Positions 38,194-49,033 of a stretch of DNA of 64,000 bases are shown here, piece after piece. The notes under the pieces were generated by a model that worked only from the letters and a program-made list of their open reading frames with translations, was not told the DNA's origin and did no database searches. Each line of letters opens with the position of its first letter. Position 1 is the first letter of the stretch. The DNA is taken from NCBI RefSeq assembly GCF_040412425.1, contig NC_089777.1:32849037-32913036 (forward strand). The letters run 5' to 3'. This DNA is from Macrobrachium rosenbergii (taxonomy: Eukaryota; Arthropoda; Malacostraca; Decapoda; Palaemonidae). A program made the position numbers and the translations under genes.

Positions 38194-38295
38194 CTCATGA
38201 GCTTCATGAAGTTTTTCCAGGAAGATCTTTTCTCTTTCAGTCTGGTCTACATCTAGCTTTTCTTTTCTGGCTTTAAATGCATCCTTCCTTTTGTC
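38194..38295 (-). CDS. slik: SLK-like kinase, exon 7 of those seen
   Basis: 34 codons, phase 0: DKRKDAFKARKEKLDVDQTE, then REKIFLEKLHEAHE. It continues the first PKK repeat (LLPK-DKRK-AFK-RKE). Donor GTATGG; acceptor after TTTTTC. Confidence 0.94.
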
Positions 38296-38607
38296 CTGAA
38301 AAAGAAATGTACATAATTTAAAAAAACCTAGAGCATATACTTCACTGGTGTTGCTATAACTTGCGTAACTTGTGTATTACTGGTAATTGTAACAAAATAC
38401 ACAGACCCAATTCAATATTTCTGAGGAGACTTACAACATTCTCTGCCACTGTTCATGCCTTGACATGATTTGATGCTAATCATGTTCTAAGGCACAGCAA
38501 AACAAAAAGAGCTAAAAATGTCTGTATTTCTTCTTTTCCATGTGAAAACATGCTTTCCCTTAACCTGCAGAAGAAAATTTCAGTTTGTTAATAAAAGGAA
38601 AACTTAC
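38296..38607 (-). other. Short intron
   Basis: 312 bp with GT-AG boundaries; I see no other feature. Confidence 0.85.
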
Positions 38608-38757
38608 CTTAGGAAGGAGATCTATTTCTTGCTTTAAAAGTTTTAATTCTGTTTTCAATGATTCACGGAAAGCCTTGAGTTCACGTTCTTGCTCTGCTCT
38701 TATTTTTTTGCTGGCATTCTTCAGTTCAATTTCTTGCTGACTTTCAGCCTTTTCAAC
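38608..38757 (-). CDS. slik: SLK-like kinase, exon 6 of those seen
   Basis: 50 codons, phase 0: VEKAESQQEIELKNASKKIR, then AEQERELKAFRESLKTELKL, then LKQEIDLLPK. The RELK-FRESLK-E-KLLKQE-DLLPK run is a conserved PKK signature. The upstream intron is 9.0 kb and carries a DIRS element. Confidence 0.95.
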
Positions 38758-39199
38758 CTGTAGAGAGTAAACACAAAAATAAAAATTTCTTAGAGAAACA
38801 TCAATGGAAAAACCCTTTTTTTTTATCCTTATTAAACAGCTAAATACTGCTATTTATATCTAAAAACATAAAATCTAACTTTTCAAGAAACAAAAATGAT
38901 TGTGTGTGTCACAGCGAGAAGAGCAGAAATTGCCCATGTACTGACCACCTGCATCCTCAGGTATCCTGCAGCTACCTGTCTAATTATCCATGTAGTCTAA
39001 ATATGAAGCTACTAGAGATCAGTACTGATGTGAGGAGGAACAGTAGCACCTCTACTTGACAGATACTTTTGGGGGACTGGCCTCTGATAAGTAACAAAGA
39101 CCCTGCACTTTCTAGATATCTTACAGCTAACAGCAATTCCACATAGTTCCCAACCTAAACTAACCTGTACTTTACATTCAACATCCAATTTAGGAGATA

Positions 39200-39526
39200 C
39201 AGGGGTTCTGTTCCTACGCCGAGTCGTAAGCTGAAAATCATTGTAAACCGAAAAATCGTCAAAAATCGAAAGAAAACTTACTTTTAATGCTCTGGGTATA
39301 TTGAAAATGATGTAAACTGCATTTTTATTCAGTTTTTCATAAAAAAACCTCCAAATTTTGATTATTCTGCCATTTTGGAGCCATATTTCTTCCGTTGGAT
39401 TGGCATACGACACGTCATAACCCTGGAACATGCGCCGCAAACTGGGAAATAATTTCTGAATATATTTGAAAAGTGTCATAACCTCAGAACGTTGTAAGTC
39501 AGACCCGTCGTAACCCAGGGACTGCC
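39200..39526 (-). repeat. CAGGCAGTCC-type MITE, one orientation
   Basis: It is flanked by TA (39,198-39,199 and 39,527-39,528). The right end read inward is GGCAGTCCCTGGGTTACGAC. The body is the reverse complement of the copy at 39,689-40,049 (for example CCAAATTTTGATTATTCTGC against GCAGAATAATCAAAATTTGG). About 20 bp of the left terminal repeat are missing. Confidence 0.75.
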
Positions 39527-39688
39527 TACATATCTAAAAATGTATCATCTTAAATGGTAGCATAGGAAAAAATAATCATAATATGGTAGCTGATAAGTAC
39601 AGACACCCACTAAGTTGAGGTTTACCTGTAGCTAATTATAAGTCTCATTTGTTCACAAGAAAAAATCAATCTGCTACTTGTTATAATA

Positions 39689-40049
39689 GGCAGTCCCCGG
39701 TTTACGACGGGTCCAGCTTACGATGTTCCGAGGTTAAGATGCTTTTCAAATATATTCATCAGAAATTATTTCCCAGTTTACAATGCATGTTCCTGGGGTT
39801 ACGACACGTTGTATGCGATCCGACAGAAGAAACATGGCTCCAAAATGGCAGAATAATCAAAATTTGGAGGTTTTTTTAAGAAAAACTCAATAAAATGCAG
39901 TTTACATCGTTTTCAATACACCCAAAGCATTAAAAGTAAGGTTTTCTTCGGATTTTTTACGATTCTCGACGATTTTTCAGTTTACGATGATTTTCGGTTT
40001 ACGACGAGGCAGAAAAACAGAACCCTCGTCGTAAACCGGGCACTGCCTG
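39689..40049 (+). repeat. CAGGCAGTCC-type MITE, opposite orientation
   Basis: The ends GGCAGTCCCCGGTTTACGAC and, inverted, CAGGCAGTGCCCGGTTTACG lie inside TA. It is the inverted counterpart of 39,200-39,526 across a spacer of about 160 bp, so an SLK pre-mRNA could fold the two into a long duplex. Confidence 0.78.
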
Positions 40050-40815
40050 TACATACGAATGATAGACAATTTGCAAGGAATTGAATGAGAATTTTTGTAG
40101 ATCCCTAGCCTGCATCTCTTTCTGGTGTTTATGTTATCATATTTGGTAATAATAAAAAAAAATTTATAGCATTCCAAATTTCTGCATTAGGTTGCCCACG
40201 GATGATTAAAAAAAAAAAAATCCACAGGTGTTACATATCTGAGTCCTCAATGATACCTAGAAGGGACTGCTAATTTGCAAGTGCCTAATCTAAAGAATGG
40301 TAATTCAAAAATATATAAAAATTCTATTTATGAACATACTAATGAATCAGTTACATTATGATTTTCATGAGTGTTTGAAAATTTTCCTCACCTCAAGATA
40401 ATACCATACATAAGGCCACAAACTACAAAACCTAACAGCTGAATATGAATGAAGTTAAACAGCATGACTTTATCTATCACATAGGTATCAGTACTGTGAA
40501 GCATATCATATGTATATAGAGCACTGCATTGTTACAGGAATGACAAAACAGGCAAAGGTGTATTACGCTAAGTAAAAAAAAAAAAAAAATAGGTTACACA
40601 AAAATATCATGAAAAAATGGAAATTAGCATATAATGGAAAGCATTCGTGCCAGACCTTTTGCAGTTCCACCACTAGCACTTGGTTGAATTTGGAACAAAA
40701 TAAAAATAAAGGGACAAAATCACTCATGAATACAAATGTATTCCTCTATATTGGAACTTAATATGTAAAACGTCTTTACACCAGGATACTAACTCTAGTG
40801 ATACACGACAGAAAA

Positions 40816-41010
40816 ATTATATTTTTATGATAAAATAAAGTTTTATATATACTTACCCAGTAATTACTTAGCTAAGAGTTTCTACTTGAACGGCAGCTTA
40901 AATTTTGAAATTCGTGGTAGCGATTCTTTTGTTTTTGTGTAGGTGACAAGACCCCACCCACTTTCGGGGTAAGAGAGAGGACCAACTAAGCCAATAGACC
41001 AATTTGTTTA
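40816..41010. repeat. DIRS copy 1 left inverted terminal repeat
   Basis: It matches the reverse complement of 47,226-47,362 over most of its length. It carries an extra block of roughly 35 bp near 40,958-40,992 (CTTTCGGGGTAAGAGAGAGG) that the right repeat lacks. Confidence 0.85.
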
Positions 41011-41049
41011 TGGAAAAAGTCCACGCGCGGGGAGGAGGATGGGCTCCAT

Positions 41050-41145
41050 TCGTAATTACTGGATAAGTATATATAAAACTTTATTTTATCAAAAAATATA
41101 ATTTTTATGTAAGTAACTTACCCAGTAATTACTTAGCTGATTACA
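41050..41145. repeat. DIRS copy 1 internal complementary region
   Basis: Positions 41,050-41,105 are the reverse complement of 40,813-40,868 (the left element end). Positions 41,096-41,145 read AATTTTTATGTAAGTAACTT and on into CCCAGTAATTACTTAGCTGA, matching the outer right end. The two halves overlap by a few T/A bases at the junction, as expected if the ICR represents the joined ends of a circular intermediate. Confidence 0.8.
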
Positions 41146-41644
41146 CATTGAAAGGGGGTGGGGAATTGTGGACAGTAAAATAACAATTTACATATGAAAG
41201 TTAATGGTCTAAACAAGGCTAACATTGAGACAATGTTTGTTGTTTCCTTATCTGGTGAGAGAGCTGCACGGATAATTACTGCCTCTGGTTGGCGCTCATC
41301 TCAACCTGTAGAGATGTGACAGTATAGTCAGAGTCATCTCTACAGAAGTGGGATATTCTGCAGCGAAGGAGTGCTCCGAAGGGTGACAGAACATACAGCA
41401 GAAACTTTGTGACAAAGGAGAATACCAAAGGTCAACAAAGCTCAGATCATTGCCCCTGACCAGGGTGCAGTATCAAAAAACAACAAAAAACTAGTAACAG
41501 AATCACCTACACCATAAAAATTAACATGACCACTACCCAACACTAAAAAACTGGTGGGCACTCCATTGTTATACTCTCCAGGCTTCCCCAGAGCTCGACA
41601 CTATGAACAAGGTGAAGAGCTAAACACAGAAGAAAGGGTACTTC

Positions 41645-43071
41645 CTACACTTCCTCACCTGTCACTAAGCCAGCCAAGGACATCGGTCCTAAGGTACTGC
41701 AGTTTTCGTAAATAGTTCCCACATCCCACAGATAGTGCATTGCAAATACCGACTTGTGCTTGAAAGCTACTGATGTAGCAACTGACCTAACCTCATGAGC
41801 TTTCACTTTCATGATTTTCAAATCATTTTCTTCCATTTGGGCGTGAGATTCAATAATAAAGTTCCTCAAAAAGAAGGGAATAGCATTCCTAAATAAGGGT
41901 CTAGAGGGATTTTTGACTGAGCACCATAAATTAGAAAACAGCCCTCTTAATTTTCTCGCTTCAGTGCAGGTAGTACCTGAGGGCTCTCACTGGGCAAAGC
42001 ACTCTTTCTTCCTCTTCCATGCCTAAAATATCAGAGAGGCTCTTAATTGTGAAGGAATGAGGCCAAGGTTGTGAAGGGTTCTCGCTCTTCGCCAAAAAGC
42101 TTAATAGGGTGGAACAGACTACGTCTCCATTTGAAAAGCCAATTCTTCTGTCAATCGCTTGAATTTCACTTACCCTCTTCACAGTGGCCAGCGCTACTAG
42201 GAAAATAGTCTTCTTAGTTAAATCCCTCAGAGAGGAAGAGCGCATGGGTTTGAAGTGATCACTTGATAACCACTAAGTATCACTTCTAGATTCCAAGTGA
42301 AATTCTCATTTCTAGAGCTTTCTTGGAAGACTGGCTGGTGTGCTGGAAGACTTAATTAGGTCTGAAATATCCTGATTAGCAGAAATGTTGAGGCCTCTGT
42401 GATGGAAAACAGAGCTGAGCATTGCTCTGTAGCCTTTTATGGTGGAAGAAGACCTTCCTAGAGAAGTCCTCAAGAAAAGAAGAAAATCTGCTATTTGAGG
42501 GATAGGTGTCTGAGAAGACGAAACTCCGTTTCTTCTGCACCAGGTCCTAAAAAACTTCCACTTTGCCTGGTACAGCTTGTTGGAAGAGGCACGTCTACAT
42601 TTGGGAATGGCCTCCACTACCGATCGCGAAAAACCTTTCCCTCAACAAGTCTACTGACAGTCGAAAGCCTGTCAGGGCCAGAGTGGACAGGCCTTGACAG
42701 AAAATCCTGCAGTGCAGTTGTCTGACAAGACTTGGAATAGCAGGAAGGAGCCTTGGAAAGTCTATGAGGAGATCCAGAAGATTTTCGAACCATTCCTTCT
42801 GTGGCCAAAAGGGGGCCACCATAGTCATCCTTGCATTGCTGTGGGAGTGGAATTTCTTGAGAACTTCCCTTATTCCGAAAGGTGGAAAAGTGTAAAGGTC
42901 CAGATTCGACTAATCTTGAATCATCGCATCTGTTGCCCACACGAGAGGGGTCCAGAACAGGATAGCAGAACAGAAGTAGACGGCGATTTCGAGACGTTGC
43001 AAATGAGTCCAAGGTCGGTTGTCGCCATAATCCCCAAAGGTTGGAGCACACCTGATTATCTAACATCCACT
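41645..43071 (-). pseudogene. DIRS copy 1 tyrosine recombinase and connecting region
   Basis: After the SINE, the frame gives PTEWMLDNQVCSNLWG and LDSFATSRN (the post-RNase H connector), then the N-terminal SAM-like part (AKWKFFRTWC, STIKGYRAMLSSVFHHRGL) and the catalytic part: LVALATVKRVSEI (Arg), KAHEVRSVATS (His-x-x-Arg) and FAMHYLWDV (candidate catalytic Tyr). The R-H-R-Y residues can thus be picked out, but frameshifts near 42,245-42,310, at 41,961 and at 41,870-41,880, and a stop after SLPRKL, break it. Such enzymes insert the DNA circle without a target duplication. Confidence 0.82.
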
Positions 43072-43081
43072 CCGTCGGAAG

Positions 43082-43346
43082 TTATGTATACCTTAGTTTA
43101 ACCAGACCACTGAGCTGATTAATAGCTCTCCTAGGACTGACCCGAAGGATTAGACTTATTTTACGTGGCTAAGAACCAATTGGTTACCTAGCAACGGGAC
43201 CTACAGCTTATTGTGGAATCCGAACCACATTATACCGAGAAATAAATTTCTATAACCAGAAATAAATCCTCTAATTCTTCATTGGCCGGCTGAAGACTTC
43301 AGAGTGCTAGCCGAGAACTCTACCCACTCATCCAACGAGGAACTAT
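43082..43346 (-). mobile_element. tRNA-related SINE inserted in DIRS copy 1
   Basis: About 265 bp, minus orientation. The head reads GAGTGGGTAGAGTTCTCGGC (43,310-43,330, A-box-like tRNA start). The body includes GGTTCGGATTCC, CAATAAGCTGTAGGTCCC and AACCAATTGGTTCTTAGCCA, and the 3' end is GGTTAAACTAAGGTATAC. It is flanked by an 11-bp near-repeat (TCCGTCGGAAG at 43,071-43,081, TCCATCGGAAG at 43,347-43,357). A second copy lacking the head lies at 49,976-50,180. Confidence 0.75.
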
Positions 43347-43356
43347 TCCATCGGAA

Positions 43357-44640
43357 GGACTTGATTCCGGCAGCTTAAGTTCGTCCGCCAGGACACTGCA
43401 TTTGCCTTGGATAAACCTTGTGACTAATTGGGTTTGTTTCTGGTCTGCCCAGCACAACAGATCTCTTGTTATCTCACACAGGGAGAGTGAGTGCTTTCCC
43501 CCTTGATGTCTTATGTAGCCAAGGCTGTGGTGTTGTCTGCATGCACTGCAACTGTCTTGTTGCAGACTTCTGTTGCAAAATAACTGAGGCCCAGGTGAAT
43601 CGCTTTTAATTCTCGTAAGTTGATGTGAAGCTGTTCTCCTTCGGGGACCAGATTCCCGAGATTTCTTGGTTCCCAAGGAGCACTCCCCAACCCAGATCCG
43701 ATGTGTCAGAGAAGTCTAGGTCGGGGTTCGCTGGGAGAGAGATTTCCCCTCCGTCAACCTTTTTACTGATTTCACCAATGCAAGTCCTCCTTTATTTCTA
43801 CTGTGATAGGAAAGGAGTGAAGATCTTGATTTACCTTCCGATCCCAGTAGGCTCTCAGGTAAAACTGTAGTGGCCTCATGTGCAGTCTCCCCAGTCTGAC
43901 AAATTGCTCCAATGAGGCTAGTGTGCCTAAAAGACTCATCCACTGAGTTGCTGTGCATGAAGGGTGAGAAGAATTCACCTTCCTTAAACATTCCTTTACT
44001 CTCTTGGGGGACAGCAAAGCCTCAACTCTGTGAGTCTAACAGAATCCCAAAATAGAGAATTCTCTGAGTGGGAATTAGTTGAGATTTCTGGAGGTTTAGC
44101 AAACAAGAGTCCTAAATCTTGAGTCATGCGAATCGTCTTCTGTAAGTCCTCCATGCATTGATCCTTCGTGGGAGAGTGAAGTAGCCAGTCGTCTAAAAAA
44201 AAAAAAAATAAATAAGATCTTTACCCCTGCTAGATGTAGCCAACCTGCTAGGGGGAGCGAGTACTCTCATAAAAACTTGTGGGGCAGTTGAGAGGCCAAA
44301 ACAAAGAGCTCTGAATTGATAAACTTGGTTCCTGAAGACAAACCTGAGATATTTCCTTGAATCCTCATGAATAGGGATATGAAAATATGCATCTTGCATG
44401 TCTAGGGAGATCATCCAATCCCCCTGACAGATGGAAGCAAGAACCAATTGTGTTGTTTCCATTTTGAATTTTGTCTTCACTACAAAGGCATTCAAAGCAC
44501 TCACATCTAGAACCGGTCTCCATTCCCCTGAAGACTTGGGCACTATGTAGAGTCAATTGTAAAACCCCATCAACTTGGAGTTCCTGACTAATTCTATGGC
44601 CTTCTTGCTGATGGGAAAGGAAACCTCTCCTGAGAGGGCC
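43357..44640 (-). pseudogene. DIRS copy 1 reverse transcriptase and RNase H
   Basis: RT begins at about 44,545 with PKSSGEWRPVLDVSALNAFV, then SLDMQDAYFHIPIH, SRKYLRFVF, ALCFGLSTAPQVFM and, after a break at a T-run near 44,200, LDDWLLHSPT (the catalytic Asp pair). RNase H is visible near the end (AYIRHQGGKHSLSLCEITRD, then LLCWADQKQ and FIQGKCSVLADEL). The T-run and other breaks place successive blocks in different frames. The DD of LDDW is present. Confidence 0.85.
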
Positions 44641-45289
44641 GAATACTTCTCAAACGGGAGTGTTGGTCAAGGGAGGCCTCTCCCTGAACGGGATAGAATA
44701 ACCCTCTTGAGTACTTTGACTGCCCACTGGTCTGTCCCTCTTGAACTCCATCTCTCCCAGAAGAGGAGCCTCGCACCCACTGGGGCATGGAGAACTGAGG
44801 TCTCACCTGTGGGTTGAAGATATAGTTGATGACTCCTTAATGGCTCGGGGTGTGAACCTAACTGATCCTCTGGTCCTAGATTGAGATCTCTGTCTGCCAC
44901 CCTGGAAGGGCCTAGACAGCAGAGGAGGGGAAGTCCTGGTGGGTACTGCAGACCAATCTCTGTTGCTTCATCAACTGTGTCTGTCAGAGATCCTGTGTGG
45001 ACTTCTTATGAAGGCTAGAAACAATCTCACTAACAGTTGTCTGCAGGAAAGGATGATGTTTGTCTAGTGGGGAAAATAAAAGCGCTGACTTTTGGGATGA
45101 AGTAACACCTTTAGACATAAAGGAAACCCAAAGTTCCCTTTTCTTGAGCACGCCCATTGCGTAAAGCGAAGCAATCTCCTGCGAACTGTCCCCCACTGCT
45201 TTGTCCGCGCAGGAGAGAAAACAAGGCTCTTGAACTTTCTTGGCGACAGTGCATAAACACCAGTCCATGAAACTTAATATTTTAAGTCT

Positions 45290-47063
45290 TGAAAAGACTT
45301 TTCAGGAGATGGTACATCTCATGTCGAAAAGAAGACCTACGCTGATTGTAGCTGAGACCAGAGAAGTCCCCCTTGGAGGAGGCAGCCACTCCCAGGGAAG
45401 GAGCTTCCCCAGTAGAATACGACAAGTAGTGAGACCTAGAAAGATGAGGGGGGGGGGCCCACTAAAGCAAGCCTTCCCCTGTTCCCTCTTCTCAGAAAGC
45501 CAGTTCTTCACTTCACTAAGTGCCTTCTTGGATGAGGACGAGAGAACCACCTTGGGTAGTTCAGCAGTGTCCGAAGGCTGACTACTCATCATGAAAGGCG
45601 AAGCCAGGGACAAATGAGTTGCAAGTGAGAAGAATTCGGAGGAATTCTGGAGTAAAGGCTTCAGAAGTGACACATGAGTAGTTGGAGAATCTTGATCTAA
45701 ATCCTCTTCTTCAAATAAAACTGGAGACAAGGGGGCATCCGATGGAGGTGCCTTAGCAGCGGATGGTCTGTGAAGAAGTTGCAGAATGTTATCCAACTTG
45801 CACTGAAGCGGAGCTAAAGCTGGACCCAAATTTGAAGTGGACTGACAATACATCGCCGAACTAGATAAAGCTGGTGCTTGAAGCTTAGAGGCCGACATCA
45901 AAACACTGGTTGGTTCCCCGAAGCACTGGCGGCAGGCAGAGGAGACGATGCACTATGATGAGTCTGAGAAATCGGGTGCTACAGGAGGCTTAAGCACTGC
46001 AGGAAGCTCAGCTGAATCAGGGCGATTAATTAAAGGTAATATACGGCATTCGCTCGAATCTGGGCGCTTAAGCGAAGAACTTCATTGTACACTAGAAGCA
46101 GGGCGCTTGGAACTAGAAAGAAGGCCCTTCTTAGATGAAGAGGGGTGACTCAAAGCTCGTTCCTGGCATCCAAGAGAGGAGAGCCGTTCAGGGCTGCCCC
46201 ACTTACTGTGAGAGGGTTGAGGACTAAGAGGAGGCTCCCTCAACCTTTTGCTGGGAAGCCGAGGAGCTAGATCCTTGGAAGAAGAATGCCTCTTCAGGGG
46301 ATAAGACTTGTCGGGAAAGCGCCATTGACACCTACAGTACGGCAAAGAATCTCCCGAACTAGACAAGAGCTGATGCACGTCCGAGATGCCTTTCCAGTGG
46401 TTGTCTCTTGAAACAACCTGGGATGCAACAGGCTGGTCCAAGAGGGCGACTGCCCTCCCTTGGGCTAACTGTATGCCTCCTCCCTGGTTCAGGGGAGTAT
46501 GACAGTGACTGACGCCTGGGAAAATCAGCGGTACGAACAGCCACCTCATCCACTAACACTTCACTTTCCTTTTCTTGTCTAACTTATCCATAAGGACGAA
46601 CATCGATGCCCCCAACTGGGCCACTATACCTACCACCATATTAATTCTCTGTTCAAATTTATTTTCCATGCTGGCGAAGTGATCGGGCTCGGAGGTGTGA
46701 CAATCAGAAGCAAGAGTAGGTGGTCTAGGAGTATTTACTGATACAGGGGAAACAGGAACAACAGGAGGAGATACAGCAGGAATAACTACATTGTTAGATT
46801 TAGGAGTTGTCTGACTAGCTAATTTCTCGCCAGCTTTAGCGGCTGCCTTCCTCTTGCGATCTCTCTCTAATTTATTCAAACGAGAAATCAGTCTTCCATT
46901 TGTGTTCGTCCCAATCCCTGCATTCGTCGCATGTCAAATCAATAGTGCAAACTTGCCCTTTGCAATCTGTGCACAGGGTATGAGAGTCATAGGTAATTTT
47001 CATCAACTGGGTATTGCAGCCATTGCTGCAATACCAGAAACTGGAAGAGCTAGTGTCTGACAT
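45290..47063 (-). pseudogene. DIRS copy 1 gag-like ORF
   Basis: From 47,063: a Cys-rich N-terminus (WYCSNGC, LCTDCKGQ, LTCDEC) and a basic stretch (LERDRKRKAAAKAGEK). A Pro/Ser/Val-rich segment and a Ser-rich part ending near 45,300 follow (LDNILQLLHRPSAAK, FEEEDLDQDSPTTHVS, SSSSKKALSEVKNWLSEKRE). At least two frame changes occur (46,870 and about 46,550). Position upstream of RT and composition argue for a gag-like protein; no family motif identifies it. Confidence 0.65.
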
Positions 47064-47225
47064 ACTAACTAGCTAAAAAGTCATAATCAGTAACAAAAAA
47101 CCAATCAAGAAAAAACAATGCTGAAAGGCTACCATACAAAGAATACTTCACCAGATGGGAAGAAAAAACAACTGTCAAAACCAAGCTGCCTAGTCACATG
47201 ATGTGTGAACGATACCAGCAGCAGA

Positions 47226-47362
47226 AACAAATTGGTCTATTGGGCGGGGTCTTGTCACCTACACAAAAACAAAAGAATCGTTACCGCAAATTTCAAAATT
47301 TAAACTGCCGTTCAAGTAGAAATTCTTAGGTAAGTAATTACTGGGTAAGTTACTTATATAAA
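47226..47362. repeat. DIRS copy 1 right inverted terminal repeat
   Basis: It is the reverse complement of the left repeat, lacking the 35-bp block, and ends AGTTACTTATATAAAAT. The host sequence beyond it continues to the exon at 47,760. Confidence 0.82.
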
Positions 47363-47759
47363 ATGTGCCTTTAAAAACAAAAACAAAATTGTAAATCATG
47401 TAATTTCTTCTTGCAAAATATGTTTCATTACTTTGATTAAATTCTCATGTATAATATCTATTTTCACATGATTTTTTTTAATATAATAATAAATAGCTTT
47501 AAGCAGTAACTGATCAGCAATAAGAGGGGGCCTACAGAAGTTTCATGGGGCTTAAGGATTTTTTTTATTAATTTCACTGAAAAATAGTTGAGGCAGCAAC
47601 ACAGCTGAGGAAAGTATAATTTTTTACAGCACTGTCTACACCTTTTACAGACACAAACAGCATTATTCATCATTTAATAAACTGTAATGGTACTGGTGTA
47701 CTAGTAAAAATTAATACATACTTCTTACATAATAAAAGTTTACATAGCCTAACACTTAC

Positions 47760-47999
47760 CTGTTGTTTCTGTTGCCTGTTCAATGCCTCAACTTCTGTGT
47801 CGTAACTACGCAGCAACTGTTGTTTTTCAAAATCAAACTTCTTTTCTTGTTCCATCTTGGCAATGTTGGCTTTTACTGCAAGTTCTTGGAATTGCTTTTG
47901 TTCAACCTTCTGCAGCAGTTTCAACTCTCTTAATTCTTGTTTTCTTGCCATGTGGCCCGATGAAAGTGTTCCCATTTCTTCATCATCTCCATAAATAAC
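47760..47999 (-). CDS. slik: SLK-like kinase, exon 5 of those seen
   Basis: 80 codons, phase 0: VIYGDDEEMGTLSSGHMARK, then QELRELKLLQKVEQKQFQEL, then AVKANIAKMEQEKKFDFEKQ and on to NRQQKQQ. The RKQELRELKLLQK-EQ---Q block starts the first PKK repeat in SLK/STK10. Donor GTAAGT. The Met inside is not a start, because the exon reads in phase from TSK|VIYGDD. Confidence 0.95.
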
Positions 48000-48206
48000 C
48001 TGTGGTGTAAAAAATCATTGTAACTTAATGGACAAAAACTTCCCTTAATGGTACTTTTCCATATAGTAAACCATTATCTTTAATTATCTATGAGTAACAT
48101 GAGATAAATATTCAGGTTAGTAACCTGATTACCTCTTTTCTTCAAGAGTATTATATATTTATTCATTCTTATTCACCTCTTATTGAAACAACAAACATGA
48201 GTTACC

Positions 48207-48285
<79 letters not shown>
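48207..48285. repeat. ATT microsatellite
   Basis: About 26 uninterrupted ATT units in an intron, 300 bp from the palindrome. Confidence 0.95.
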
Positions 48286-48287
<2 letters not shown>

Positions 48288-48589
48288 CCAACTACTGAGT
48301 CAAGATATTCAATGGCCTTGTCTCAAGGTTTGTCTTTAATAGTAAAATTTACAAATCTTGACTCAGTAAACTGCAGTTGATAAGCTGAAATCTGAGAGTA
48401 TTCGAGCAAAATTTCAAAAATTTGTTCCGAAAGTTTGGCATTCTATGTTGGTTGAAATGGGCATTTGCATGTGTGTTCACCTGCTGGTGTTAACCTGCAT
48501 TCCTGCTTACAAGGACTGGGTCTTGCGTTACTCATTTAACACCCAAGGAATAAAAGTGAGACCAATTACAATCCTCAGGATTGTAATTG

Positions 48590-49033
48590 TAAAATGAAAA
48601 GTAAGATGATGAAATTTAGATTACAAGTACACAATCCTTTACCCGAAATCCTCAGGGCCAGATGTGTTCTGGTTTTTGGAATTTTTCAGATTTCGGAACT
48701 GTGGGGTCAGGAGCTTATCAAACATCACTATTGCAGCAAAAACATTTCTTTCCCCTTTTTTCATTTTTTTTCATTTTAGTTATTTATTCATTATAGTTTA
48801 TTATTATTTATTTTAATAATAATGAACTATAATGAATAAATAACTAAAATGAAAAAACATGAAAAAAGGGGAAAGAAATGTTTTTGCTGCAATAGTGATG
48901 TTTGATAAGCTCCTGACCCCACAGTTTCAAAATCTGAAAAATTCCAAAAACCGGAACACATCTGGCCCTGAGGATTTTGGGTAAAGGATTGTGTACTTGT
49001 AATCTAAATTTCATCATCTTACTTTTTATTTTA
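48590..49033. repeat. Large near-perfect palindrome (foldback)
   Basis: Arms 48,590-48,810 and 48,812-49,033 are inverted copies of each other, with only about 6-10 differences and almost no loop. Both begin with TAAAAT-AAAAGTAAGATGAT and run to the centre TTATTATTATTTATTTTAAT. The same 60-odd-residue chance ORF appears on both strands because of it. It could be a foldback transposon or an inverted duplication; no target duplication is obvious. Confidence 0.9.

Larger units (their letters stand above)
40816..47362 (-). mobile_element. DIRS-type tyrosine-recombinase retrotransposon, copy 1
   Basis: Minus-strand order is gag-like, RT, RNase H, linker, tyrosine recombinase. It has inverted terminal repeats at 40,816-41,010 and 47,226-47,362 (shared text TACTTACCCAGTAATTACTT and, further in, AGGTGACAAGACCCC). 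Next to the left repeat, at 41,050-41,145, is an internal complementary region: its first half is the complement of the left element end and its second half repeats the right element end. This ITR/ICR arrangement defines the DIRS group and allows replication through a circle joined at the ICR. There are several frame breaks, and a SINE is inserted at about 43,082-43,346. Confidence 0.88.
38758..47759 (-). other. 9.0 kb intron carrying MITEs and a DIRS element
   Basis: Contents are an inverted pair of MITEs (39,200-39,526 and 39,689-40,049), about 760 bp of unassigned sequence, the DIRS element with its inserted SINE (40,816-47,362), and a short 3' flank. Without the mobile elements the intron would be about 1.8 kb. 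Confidence 0.75.

Noticed and set aside
39012..39479. 155-residue minus-strand ORF
   Set aside because: It lies across a MITE and has no family features; it is a chance open frame.
42495..43101. Plus-strand ORFs over the DIRS element
   Set aside because: They are antisense shadows of the recombinase and connector coding sequence.
48207..48285. CRISPR-like or regulatory repeat
   Set aside because: It is a simple trinucleotide microsatellite with no spacers, in a eukaryotic intron.
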